A DNA stretch of 64,000 bases. Origin: Symsagittifera roscoffensis (lineage: Eukaryota; Xenacoelomorpha; Acoela; Convolutidae). The stretch covers positions 37,953,755 through 38,017,754 of the forward strand of contig NC_087066.1 of assembly GCF_963678635.1 (NCBI RefSeq). Direction: 5' to 3'. Below, one piece after another: positions 11,559-19,870 of this stretch (positions within the stretch are counted from its first letter, which is position 1; each line of letters opens with the position of its first letter). The notes beneath the pieces were generated by a model. The model was not told the DNA's origin and did not search any database. It saw only the letters and a program-made list of their open reading frames with translations. The position numbers and the translations under genes were made by a program.

Positions 11559-12620
11559 CTACTCGAGCTTTTGCGTGTTAATTGTTCCGTACGGATTTGA
11601 ATTCATTTCTAGATTTAAACTTGCGCTATCTTGAAATTCAAGACACGCGATGAAATCGACAATAATTGCGACTACGAAATGTTCATCCCAGTACGCGGTT
11701 GGTTGAGGTTTTCCTACTTGGTGCCTGGAAATGTAATCAATTAGCCCCATTTCGCTACCCGCGAGATGTTTTTTATCAAAGTCAAATGGTAATAGTCGGT
11801 CTATCCATCTGGTCAATCTACTTCCGATTGAGCACATCCGATACCATCTGGTCAGAGCACATCCGATACCATCTCGGCTAGCGTCACAAACCACACGTGT
11901 TTCCCGGCCACTTACAAAATGGCAATTTTCAGTGATACTGCGGACTGCTTCTAATATGTTTTTAAAAGCTGTTTCATAATATCATCCCATTTAAAATGGA
12001 ACTTGTTTTCATTTGATAGCAACGGACGGAGTGGAGTGCATAATTGCGCTAGGTTACGGATAAATTTGTTTAAGTGATGTATCGAGCCCATAAAGCTCTT
12101 TAATTGTTTGAATGTTTTTGGATGATTCAGCTGTACTATTGCGTCTGTCTTTTTCTGAATTGGGATTGTACCATATTCATCAATAATTTACCCCAACCAT
12201 TCTACTTGTTTACGTCCAAATTTACTTTTTCTAGCGATATTGCCATTTTTTCCGCGTCTAGCTTGTCTAAGATTCGTTTTAGTTTGTTCATGTGATCTTC
12301 TTTTGTTCCGTGGGATATAATTAATATATCATCCAAAAATGCAAATGTATCCCTTTCATTATTCAGTGTTAGGTCGATGGCTTTCTGAAATTCTGCAGGC
12401 ATAAAAACTTGTTTGAAACTGATATGTGCCTGTTGCATGACCCCCAATAATGCTAAAGTTACACTGCTCCCGCGTCGCGTCGTCAAGTTTTAGCTGGCTG
12501 TACGCATACCGAAGGTCTAATGTTGAAAATATTGTGGTATCTGGCTTATTGTGGCCTTGCTGCGCTGATTGAGCAACATTATCAAGTACTACGTCAATGT
12601 TAGGCATCTGATACAATGTT
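11559..12620 (-). pseudogene. Element A: reverse transcriptase and RNase H remnants
   Basis: RT palm pieces are readable on the minus strand: FSTLDLRYAYSQLKLD near 12500, GGHATGTYQF near 12440 in the next frame, and FLDDILIISHGT near 12310-12350, the YxDD-type active-site box. RNase H begins CDASRDGIG near 11870, and its end reads GSEMGLIDYISRH near 11720. At least four frame changes separate these pieces. A short duplication of gcacatccgataccatct lies near 11834-11875. Typical gypsy RT N-terminal blocks are missing, removed by a deletion with its junction near 12600-12630. Confidence 0.85.
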
Positions 12621-13118
12621 AGGCATCGTTCCTTTACAAATAGACGTTTCAGACTATTATAGAAGTTTCTGGTTGTAATTTCTTGTACCCTGAGGTCTGG
12701 GTAATATTGTGACACTCTTCTTTGGCCTTCAGCTCCCAGACACAGATAAATGTAACTTCTACATTTAATATCCGCCTCGTCCCATGGGACGCCGTCTACT
12801 GTGGGACCCAGATTATTTTGCAATTAAGTGTGCACATTGGTTTACCCATGTTACTCTCTTCTCCTGGTTACAAAGGTTGCGATCACAAATTTGGACATTT
12901 GTTTCCCCACCTATTGGGAGTTCATATCCGGGTTCTTGGGGTCGTCTAACTGCAGGGGGGTTTTGTAGTAGTTTCGATAAGTCTATTCCATCTTTCGCAA
13001 TGATTCCCAGGAATAACTGTTGGTTCTACTTCTCCCACTCTATTGGTGGGTCCGCCGAGGCTTTCTGCCAGAACGGCGAAATTCCTAATGGGTTTTTCGT
13101 AACTGCTGGCTGTGCCAT
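12621..13118 (-). pseudogene. Element A: gag N-terminal remnant
   Basis: The first ATG (13118-13116) straddles the junction of the 5' LTR and the primer-binding site. It opens a frame (MAQPAVTKNP) interrupted by an in-frame TAG at 13026-13028, after which the same frame continues. Further pieces reading VDGVPWDEADIKCRSYIYLCLG (in part, near 12765) resemble a retrotransposon capsid. No CCHC knuckle and no protease are present. The gag frame runs into RT sequence near 12620, which marks an internal deletion. Confidence 0.65.
13102..13117 (-). other. Element A primer-binding site
   Basis: The minus strand reads TGGCACAGCCAGCAG directly after the 5' LTR with no spacer. The leading TGG fits the CCA end of a tRNA. 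I could not name the tRNA. Confidence 0.65.
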
Positions 13119-13470
13119 GTTATACCCACAGAAAGTCTTTAGCTGAATTGAGATTCTGAATGATGTCCGAAATAAGAAAAAAGTGTTCAACTTAAGTTCA
13201 GTTTGTTTCATTGAGAATCTGTTTTCTGTTTCGAACTGACCTCGAAGCATGTGAGAGTCAGAACTCATAAGAACTAGTACATATTGAGTTTTAGTTTTAC
13301 ATAGTATCGTATTATCACAGATCTTTATAGATTATATAAATATACCAACTGGTTATATATGTATATATATAGCGCCGAGTAACTGTATCAAAATAGTAAT
13401 ATGTTTCTTGTTCTAGTCTTTTTATGATCTATCTGATACGATGAGTTTCTTTACTATACACTGTATAACA
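13118..13470 (-). repeat. Element A 5' LTR
   Basis: 353 bp, paired with 7875-8227. The few differences between the two LTRs suggest that the insertion is not ancient, in contrast with the heavy damage to its coding region. Most of that damage may therefore have been inherited by a defective, trans-mobilised copy. Confidence 0.92.
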
Positions 13471-13904
13471 AATGTAGCCGAGTTAGCTTGTGCTTGTATG
13501 GTAAACTAATCAAATTTATTTCAAATAAACACATACTTCCTCAAACCAGTACAAGAAAGTCCGGTGGCTATGCAAGTACAGAAAATTTCCCTACCATATC
13601 TTTGAAGTTACATAAAACGCACTTTCATGTTTTTTTTTCAAATTAGGGCAGTTTTTTGCAAGTTGTGTGACAGGAGGATCTGATGAAAACTGAGAATTTG
13701 AACTATTTGACGGTCATACTAAAAAAATCATACCGGGCAACCGTTTTAGTCAAAAAAAGAGAAAACAAAACAAAACTAAATTATTTGAAAGTTTTTTCTA
13801 TTTTTTTTTCAAGTTTCCATTCCAAACCAAGCGTTAAAAAAACTTCGAGAAATAATTATACTGGAATTATACTAAAGTTTTATGGCTTATTCTTCTAGAA
13901 GAAA
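13471..13904. other. Non-coding flank between element A and the fucosyltransferase 3' end
   Basis: AT-rich with small frames of no recognisable content. No polyadenylation signal or RNA gene that I can support. Confidence 0.5.
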
Positions 13905-14285
13905 TCTGCTCGCTTGCTTTTACTCGCTCGTTCGATTAAAACTCAAAAACATCAAACCGGTTTTTCTCGACACCGGGGCAGTTATTGTGACAGTTTTTAA
14001 ATGTCGTTCGAATCAGGACTAAAAGGGCTTTAATATGATGTATCATTTCACCCATTACGATAATTTGCTGCGGTAAACATTTTTGTTGACAAAAAAAATA
14101 AGCTTGCTAGCTCACTTGATTCGCACGTTATTAGATCAAAAATCAAAAACTTCAATCTAGTTTTTACCGACACTAGGGAAAATTTGTTTGAAACTCTCTA
14201 ATAATGTTCAAATCACGACTGAAAGTACTTTAATTTGATATATCGCTCAACCCATTGCGATGATTTTTTCTGGTACTTGATTTCG
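13905..14285 (+). repeat. Two diverged direct repeats of about 190 bp
   Basis: The segment gctcgcttgcttttactcgctcgttcg at about 13908 is echoed as gcttgctagctcacttgattcgcacg at about 14102. Each is followed by aaaaactca or aaaaactt(c), the phrases accggttttt.ctcgacacc(g/a)gg and tctagtttttaccgacactaggg, a gttcgaatca or gttcaaatca, and a ttaatatgatgtatc or ttaatttgatatatc end. It is an old tandem duplication in the gene's 3' flank. Confidence 0.65.
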
Positions 14286-14799
14286 CAGGGAAAACAAAAA
14301 AAAACTAAAACACGCCCGAACACAAAGTTTCTGCCCATTTTCAGTGATCGGAACAAAGAAGACAACTATTAGCTCCAGGAAAAATTGACCACCTTTATAT
14401 CTGCTTGATAAAGCTTGACCTTGCTAAAATTGGGCTAAATAATATTAACTGATAACATTTGCTCTGTTCGTTCGGGTTTCTCATGTTTACATTGTATATT
14501 ACAAAATCGCAAAACTAAGAAACTTGGTCGGGATAAGTAAAAAAGACCATTTTTTGTGAGCTAACGTGGTTGAAGCTTTCTCTGGGTTTTCACAGCTAGC
14601 AGCTACTTTTGTTAACTATAATAGTTTTTCCTTAAAAAGTGATTTGAAATGACATGACGTAAATATTTTGTACCACTGATATACTTGACAATTAAATTGT
14701 GATCAACTATCCATTTTACATCTCATTTAGATTTAAAAAAATTAACAAATGAAAAAAAAACATCAATTTAAAGCTCTCAATTTGAGAAAATTTTCTTTT
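14286..14799. other. Probable 3' UTR and downstream flank of the fucosyltransferase gene
   Basis: This stretch lies just beyond the stop codon of the minus-strand gene and is very AT-rich. I did not find a clear AATAAA signal on the minus strand, so the transcript end cannot be placed. Confidence 0.4.
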
Positions 14800-15150
14800 C
14801 TAGCTCTTTTCTATGCATGCTTGCAATTTTGTGATTGTCTCAAACGGGTTCTCGATAACTTTGGGCTCAATTTCAACTCCCATTGATTTCTGACATTCCA
14901 AATATTTCATTTTTTCACATACTTTGCATAGAGGTTCTATAAGCGGACGATCAACTCGTTTTGTCATTCTCCACGAGTGATAGGGCAGCATTGCGGTTTC
15001 ATTTTTCATAAGATGCTCAACGTGGCTAGCCAATTCGGCAGGCGATTTGAAATCCGAGACGTGAATAAATGACTCCGGTAATTTGTCGACGTAGCTTTGC
15101 CTCCAACCATTGACAATTGGAATCGCTCCAGCAACAAGAGCATTGTAGAA
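14800..15150 (-). CDS. Fucosyltransferase exon 5 (C-terminal, with stop)
   Basis: 116 codons plus a stop at 14800-14802. The exon starts FYNALVAGAIPIVNG, the part of the GT10 fold that directly follows the TEK of the donor-binding motif. It goes on through SFIHVSDFKSPAEL and YHSWR, both positions conserved in this family. The acceptor is AAG at 15151-15153. Upstream readthrough adds LNKIPLK, which has no family counterpart. Choosing the acceptor just before FYN gives exact family spacing and phase 0 with exon 4. The C-terminal 40 residues contain Cys pairs (CKVCEK and CIEKS) that may form disulphides. Confidence 0.88.
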   Translation of the reverse strand, partial: FYNALVAGAIPIVNGWRQSYVDKLPESFIHVSDFKSPAELASHVEHLMKNETAMLPYHSWRMTKRVDRPLIEPLCKVCEKMKYLECQKSMGVEIEPKVIENPFETITKLQACIEKS

Positions 15151-15189
15151 CTTCAATGGGATCTTGTTAAGCTTACAACCGAACTCAAT

Positions 15190-15540
15190 TTAAAAACTAC
15201 CTTTTGCAATCCAGCAGCTCAAAGTTGGAAATTTCAGACTGGCGACAACTTACACTAGCAATTCCAGACCAGCGCGACCGAAACTTGGCATTTAAAGAAT
15301 GGCGCGAATCAAACACAAATCAATACGACCCAAAAAAATATGCCTATGCTACGTAAGAAAATGGTGCGACCGGCGCGACTGAATGTTGCTAATTCCGGAC
15401 CGGTGCGACTCAGAACAAACCGCCGCGAGCGGCGTGACTGAACAAAAACCCAAAGTTTTCTCTTGAGTCGCGCCACCAGTCTTTTCTTAAGTCGCGCCGC
15501 TAGTCTTTTCTTGAGTCGCGCAGCTAATGTATTTTTTTAA
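15190..15540. repeat. GTCGCGC-rich repeat region in intron 4
   Basis: The stretch is much more GC-rich than its surroundings. It carries many copies of gcgcgac or its complement, and three tandem units near 15450-15530 of the form (t)gagtcgcgccaccagtctttt with small changes and a period of about 31 bp. A related region with gcgactc and gcaactca phrases occurs at 44850-45070. There is no coding content. It may be subterminal repeats of a DNA transposon. Confidence 0.6.
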
Positions 15541-15851
15541 AATTCGGGCGACCAGTCGCTTCTCTAAACTTTTGTAAGTCGTGCGCCAAAGGCCAAAAAA
15601 TTGCTTGCATATGACGGGACCATGTGCATACCTTTTCATTTTGACTTTGAATTTGATCAACAACCGGGGCCTCTATTTTAAGAAAAAAACTGGCGGCGTA
15701 CTTAAACAAAACTGTACAGCGCGACATTAACCCGCCGCGCGACTACCAAATTCAGTCTGAAAACGGTATGCAGCGAGACTTACAACGTCTTTTCTCATTT
15801 GCAGACCACGACCCGGGTAATTGTGCTAAATTTTTTCAAACAAAAGACAAA

Positions 15852-17051
15852 CATTAAGAGGCCAAACTGTGCATTCTGTGCATTGTAAGCGGATTCAACA
15901 TCATTGCTACTTTTTAAAAATCTTTTTTGTTGTAATGGATTCAGTTACCACAAACAAATACCTAAAACACTGTACCGCTCAAAATCGCTCCAAAAATAGT
16001 CGAATTTGCGGAATCCACAAACAAACCATAAAACATGTGTATAGTTAAACTGAGCTGTTGCGGAATCCGCAACTGTAAGCGGAATCCGCAAATTGTAAGT
16101 GGAATTCACAAATTATCAGTGGAATCCGCATTTTATTTTCGGTTTCCGTTTACATATATGTATATATGTAGTAGCGTTTAAAATTATGTCTTTTAATTAC
16201 ATGATTTGATTTCACTAGAATAGGAACCTACTAGATCAGTGATTGGGATTGATTGAATCCCAAATACTGACCAGTATTTAGGATCGATGCAATCCCAAAT
16301 ACTGACCTAAATCGGTGATATGCTGTGAGTTGTGTTTCAATTCACTTTCATTCCAATGACTCCGAATAATGAATTTATTTTATAATTTTTTCATATTATT
16401 CCAGTATTTGGGATTCTATCAATCCCAAATACTGACCAGTATTTGGGATCGATGAAATTGCAAATACTGAATTAATTCGGTGATATGCTGTGCGTTGTGT
16501 TTCTAAACACACTTAACCAAATGAGTCCATATAATGAATTTATTCGGTGTTGTGTTTCCAAAACTACGATCCAAAAAACTAATTCCTGGAATATGTATCC
16601 CCAATACTAAAAATGACATCCACCGATTTTTAGAACCAATGTTTTAAGATTTGTTCATGGATTCCGCTGACAATGGTTAAGTCTTTGCTCTTAAATTCCG
16701 CTTTGCTAAAGATAAGAAATCCAGCTCTAGCTTTCAATTGTTTATATGCAATTACAGTAATGAATTCAGCTACAAATTGCGGAATCCGCTTACATTTGCG
16801 GATTCAGCTTAAATTTTGCGGAAACCATCTACAGATAGAACATAGCTATATTTGCTTGTTGCGGAATCCGCGAAACAACAAATGCGCCGAAAAAATTTAT
16901 GTCACACTCATTTGCACGCGGAATCCACTGAACTTTTTGTATGTTGAATCCACTTACATTTTGGAACATGTTTAAGATTAGTTTCTGGAATCCAAGAACA
17001 TACAGACGCCAAATTGTGCGCCTATCCAGTGCACAGTTTGGCCTCGTAATG
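15852..17051. mobile_element. 1.2-kb TIR element with internal palindromes (intron 4)
   Basis: The ends are inverted repeats of about 22 bp: cattaagaggccaaactgtgc on the left and the matching complement, through gcacagtttggcctcgtaatg, on the right. One mismatch and a perfect 16-bp core are visible. Many copies of gcggaatccgc or close variants flank the centre (16055-16130 and 16775-16925). There is no transposase-like ORF. A 190-bp relative with the same ends is at 43576-43778. It is best read as a non-autonomous DNA transposon. Target duplications are not clear. Confidence 0.75.
16236..16470. repeat. Hairpin-forming repeat block inside the TIR element
   Basis: cagtatttgggatt and its complement aatcccaaatactg alternate at short spacing at 16255-16310 and 16403-16465, forming stems of about 14 bp around short loops. 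The flanking phrase tcggtgatatgctgtg occurs after each block (16314 and 16480), so the whole unit of about 165 bp is duplicated. Confidence 0.75.
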
Positions 17052-17360
17052 AAAGTTTTATCTGACCTTTTTCATGGAGTTATGCAAAGTATGGTTAACA
17101 AAACATCGTCAGTCTCACCGAAAAAAAAGAAAGCTTAAGAACTAAAGTCGCGTCGTAAGAAATAATTTTGACGGGGGTTTTTTCAGAAATTTAGTTTTTC
17201 GAGCTCTCGTGAAAGCTCAGAAAACCTTAAATTAAAAAATTAAAATATGTTTCATTTTTTGAAGAAAACTCTCCTGCCGAATACTTTTTGGACGATTCTA
17301 AAATCAAAAATAAAAATTTTTAAAAGAATAACAGAAAATACAGCTTAACAAGAGCCCTTC

Positions 17361-17492
17361 CTTCTCTGTGATATATTCTTTGCAGATGGAGTTCTCGAGA
17401 GCGAAGTAGAATTTGCAGTCGCGTATAATGTTCTGTTGAGGTGTGAAGATATCAACCAGACGCCCTTCAAAGGTCGGCCACTTTCCATTTTT
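17361..17492 (-). CDS. Fucosyltransferase exon 4 (GDP-fucose-binding motif)
   Basis: 44 codons, phase 0 at both ends. It holds the GT10 signature CKFYFALENSICKEYITEK at about 17361-17420, the most conserved block of alpha-1,3-fucosyltransferases, involved in binding GDP-fucose. It is preceded by NGKWPTFEGRLVDIF. The acceptor is CAG at 17493-17495. At the 3' side no GT occurs at a usable position: the bases after TEK are GAAGGG. Family spacing (TEK directly followed by FYN) requires splicing here, so a GA-AG intron is inferred. The other frame through this exon has no family similarity. Confidence 0.88.
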
Positions 17493-17495
17493 CTG

Positions 17496-18106
17496 CCTAG
17501 CCATTGAGTTTCTGTATCATTTACCGTTTTATTACGTTTTCTGAGCTTTTTCATGACTAATTAAAACATAACTGGACATTTTTTGATTATTATGGGCGTT
17601 TTTGGAATTTCTGGCATGCACAAACTGTTCAACTCCCTCCAAACCATAACGTACCTTGTCACCTTGTCATTTAGATTGAAGAAATTCAATTTTTTGAAGA
17701 ATTTCGAAAAAAAACCCAGACTGAATATGATTGATCAAAATTTCTTCGATATTTTTTCGGCTGACCAAATGCATTATCTGAGGTCTTCTAGAACACTATG
17801 AACATACTATTTTGCCAAAACTTACTGTGATGCAGTGGAAATTTTAAAAAAACAAGCCGAAAGTGCCGGTTTTGGGCGCGCTTTGATGAAAGTTGACCAC
17901 GAAAAAGCGTTTTATCAGCGCGATTCCCTCTCAAAGTTCGGAAGTTCTGGCGTAAAAGGCGCCGTTAGAAAATATTTAGGGCCATTCGGTCAACCTGCAT
18001 CTCGTAAAAAAAAGTATCATGGAGTCTGTGTGGATTGTGACGGGGTCGAACCCCTGAGAAGAAAATTGTGTACTCCTACCTCTCTCAGCCCTTTCCCTAG
18101 ATCTGC
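17496..18106. other. Intron 3, with an unexplained plus-strand open frame
   Basis: A 92-codon plus-strand frame (17835-18113) has balanced composition (GFGRALMKVDHEKAF, a KKYHGVCVDC end) unlike the low-complexity frames elsewhere. I recognise no domain, it has no obvious neighbours, and it ends in a MITE-like inverted repeat. It could be a fragment of a captured gene or chance. I do not call it a gene. Confidence 0.3.
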
Positions 18107-18218
18107 GCATTAATCCGCCTTTTAATCCAATGTATTAATGAATGAGAGGGGAGATTGTTCAGTGGTACTAGATAGTTCTAAATTTAAGTGACGGGTGGAT
18201 TAAAAGGCGGATTAATGC
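18107..18218. repeat. Perfect 23-bp inverted repeat (MITE-like)
   Basis: gcattaatccgccttttaat plus cca at 18107-18129 is exactly complementary to 18196-18218. The 66-bp interior contains gagattgttcagtgg, the end motif of the MITE at 3937. It looks like two nested or adjacent miniature elements. Confidence 0.75.
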
Positions 18219-18249
18219 GATATCAAATATGATAGTTCTAAACAGGGAG

Positions 18250-18390
18250 TTGAACAGTAGGGAGATTGTTCACTTGGTTAGAAGTTATTTTTTTCAGCCA
18301 ATCATATTTGAGCATATGCATCACTGCTTGAGTTTCCATCTGATTTTAGATGGGTGTTTGTTCACTTGGTCTATTCAGGGAGGAGATTGT
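18250..18390. mobile_element. MITE relative, inverted with respect to 3937-4095
   Basis: ggagattgttcacttggtt near 18260 is followed by cagccaatcatatttgagca, the complement of the interior of the 3937 MITE. Further gttcacttggtc and gggaggagattgtt ends lie near 18360-18385. The boundaries are blurred by rearrangement. Confidence 0.55.
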
Positions 18391-18442
18391 TAACATCGGC
18401 CACTATCTGTTCTCAGATGGAATTTAAGGGAAAATGACCTTC

Positions 18443-18570
18443 AGGCGATCCGTGCTTGTGCACTTTATTGATGACATGGCTTCTGTTCATGCATGTCCGA
18501 AGAGCTTTGCCCCACATATGAAATGTGCCGTTAAAATTCTTGATGAACTCCTCGGCGAAAGCTTGGCGAT
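18443..18570 (-). CDS. Fucosyltransferase exon 3
   Basis: 128 bp, entering in phase 1 and leaving in phase 0. The translation DRQAFAEEFIKNF then MWGKALRTCMN sits where GT10 enzymes have the R..f...L segment followed by the G.C stretch between the two halves of the catalytic domain. The acceptor CAG at 18571-18573 joins exon 2 to make an Asp codon across the junction. At the 3' end, G|GT at 18439 would leave phase 1, which no acceptor of exon 4 accepts. CCT|GAAGG at 18443/18442 leaves phase 0, which fits exon 4 exactly. The 5' LTR-to-3' LTR element B begins only about 90 bp upstream of this exon. Confidence 0.8.
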
Positions 18571-18662
18571 CTGAGTAAAAATATTTTTAGTTGATATTAC
18601 AAATTAAAGCCAAACTATTTTACAAACTATTTTCAATAAGTAAGTGGAAAAGCAATTAATGT

Positions 18663-19040
18663 TGAGTTATGTATGGATTACTATACTCATAGAGTAATTT
18701 CAGATAACGTACACCGTCTGCTCGTCACGCTATCTTATTTTCGGCTGGATAGATTCGTGCAACTTCTTAGTCTAATACCAATCTTAATCTTACTCTTATA
18801 TCTCTTAGTCTCAATAGATCTAGTGTACACCGGTTTACGCGAGTTAGTTCCAGAATGAGCACAGCTGTATTCTAAGTTTAATTCAAATTGTTCTGGTGTT
18901 GAAACTGCAAGCAGTTTCAACACTTACAAATAAATAGGTTGTTAGTTTGATGGAGTATGATTGGTTAGTATTAAATATTTTATAGAGATAAAATATCATA
19001 ATAATAACCAATGATAAATACTAGTTTAGATTTGGTTCCA
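18663..19040 (-). repeat. Element B 3' LTR
   Basis: 378 bp from tgagttatgtatgg to tttggttcca. The homologous LTRs are at 29770 and 45324. It contains acaccgtctgctcgtcacgc, shared with element C's LTR. Differences from the 5' LTR are scattered (for example the ctgctc and ctattt variants), so the insertion is not recent. On the minus strand it is preceded by GGATGGG, the likely end of the polypurine tract. Confidence 0.92.
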
Positions 19041-19211
19041 CCCATCCGGGGTTTAGAGAGGTTTAGTTTTTCAATGTTCTATTGTAGTGTAGCATGGGTG
19101 ATGGTGTTTTTTTTTAGAGGATGCGAGCATATTCTTTTTTCGGGTTTGGAAGAAGAGATGTTATCACGATAGTTTCGGGAGATCGTATTATAGTTTCTGA
19201 TCGGTTGTGAT

Positions 19212-19378
19212 GAGTGTTGATCTGGTTGATTTTAGAGAATAGGAACATTGCTATTCTACATTGCTATTCTCAATCTTGCATGTAGTTCGACTTTGGAGTG
19301 TTGATCTGGTTGATTTTAGAGAATAGGAACATTGCTATTCTACATTGCTATTCTCAATCTTGCATGTAGTTCGACTCA
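19212..19378 (+). repeat. 84-bp tandem duplication in element B 3' region
   Basis: gagtgttgatctggttgat begins at 19212 and again at 19296, with the intervening sequence repeated almost exactly. It is absent from element C, so it arose in the B lineage or after insertion. Confidence 0.85.
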
Positions 19379-19782
19379 TGATGTGGCATGTAGTTCGACT
19401 TTGGATGAAGTGCCTGGTGACTTGGATCTGTACGTATACTTGAACATCGAGATGGCCAACGTTCTGTTGCAATGGGTTTCCTTTGCTGCGATGCCAAGTC
19501 GTACTTTAAATCTATTGAGTGTAGTGATTGTAGGCAGCATGTCAGGTGGGTTTGCCATTCCGTAGTGTGATTGGGTTGTCAAGTTCCTTGCTGCTCGTCT
19601 TTGGGCTGTATATTATCTGAATATTGCATTGTATTATTTACATATACAAATCTTTGTTAATCTTGTTTTTTAGTCATGATCTTGTATTAGTTTTAATCGC
19701 AAAAGCGTTTAGTTTGGTTATTTTTAAGAGCTACTCACACTTGAGTAACTCTCATCAAAAATAGAGTCGTGGGTGTCACAAA

Positions 19783-19870
19783 GCGTGGATGTAGCACGGT
19801 GGGTGAAGCCGGCTTTAGAGCATGCTCAAGACGTCCTCTTCTGGTGGGTTAGGCCAGAAGTGAGGGTATA
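19783..19870 (+). other. Conserved block with a tRNA A-box-like stretch (B copy)
   Basis: The plus strand reads gcgtggatgtagcacggtggg, then ggctttagagcatgctca. The C copy at 46397-46485 reads gatgtagcgcagtgggttag, close to an A-box promoter of tRNA genes. I see no clear B-box at the right distance. It could be a decayed tRNA-derived insertion or an element RNA structure. Confidence 0.35.

Larger units (their letters stand above)
7875..13470 (-). mobile_element. Element A: internally deleted Ty3/gypsy LTR retrotransposon
   Basis: Two 353-bp LTRs (7875-8227 and 13118-13470) face the same way, each starting TGTTATAC and ending TATAACA. A primer-binding-type TGGCACAGCC follows the 5' LTR on the minus strand, and a purine tract (AAAAAAGGGGAAA) precedes the 3' LTR. 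Pol order is RT, RNase H, integrase, as in Ty3/gypsy. Total length is 5.6 kb because the end of gag, the protease and the start of RT are missing. Stops, frameshifts and lost catalytic residues show that this copy is dead. No target duplication is visible. Confidence 0.9.

Noticed and set aside
7871-13474. Target-site duplication for element A
   Set aside because: The flanking bases (ataa on the left, aatg on the right) do not match, so I do not claim one.
15151-15171. Earlier acceptor for exon 5 that would add LNKIPLK
   Set aside because: It gives residues with no counterpart between TEK and FYN in the family and needs an even less plausible donor in exon 4.
16055-16925. CRISPR-like array from the repeated gcggaatccgc motif
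   Set aside because: Spacing is irregular, units are palindromic 11-mers inside a TIR element, and the genome is eukaryotic with no cas genes.
16673-17138. Plus-strand frames of 100 and 65 codons in intron 4
   Set aside because: They lie across the palindromic repeats of the TIR element and have no domain.
17345-17554. Alternative minus frame through fucosyltransferase exon 4 using the G|GT donor of exon 3
   Set aside because: It would splice in phase but loses the GDP-fucose motif and has no family similarity.
14800-18570. Treating each fucosyltransferase-like fragment as a separate pseudogene
   Set aside because: The fragments are non-overlapping, collinear, on one strand, and join in phase at splice-like sites to give one normal-length catalytic domain.
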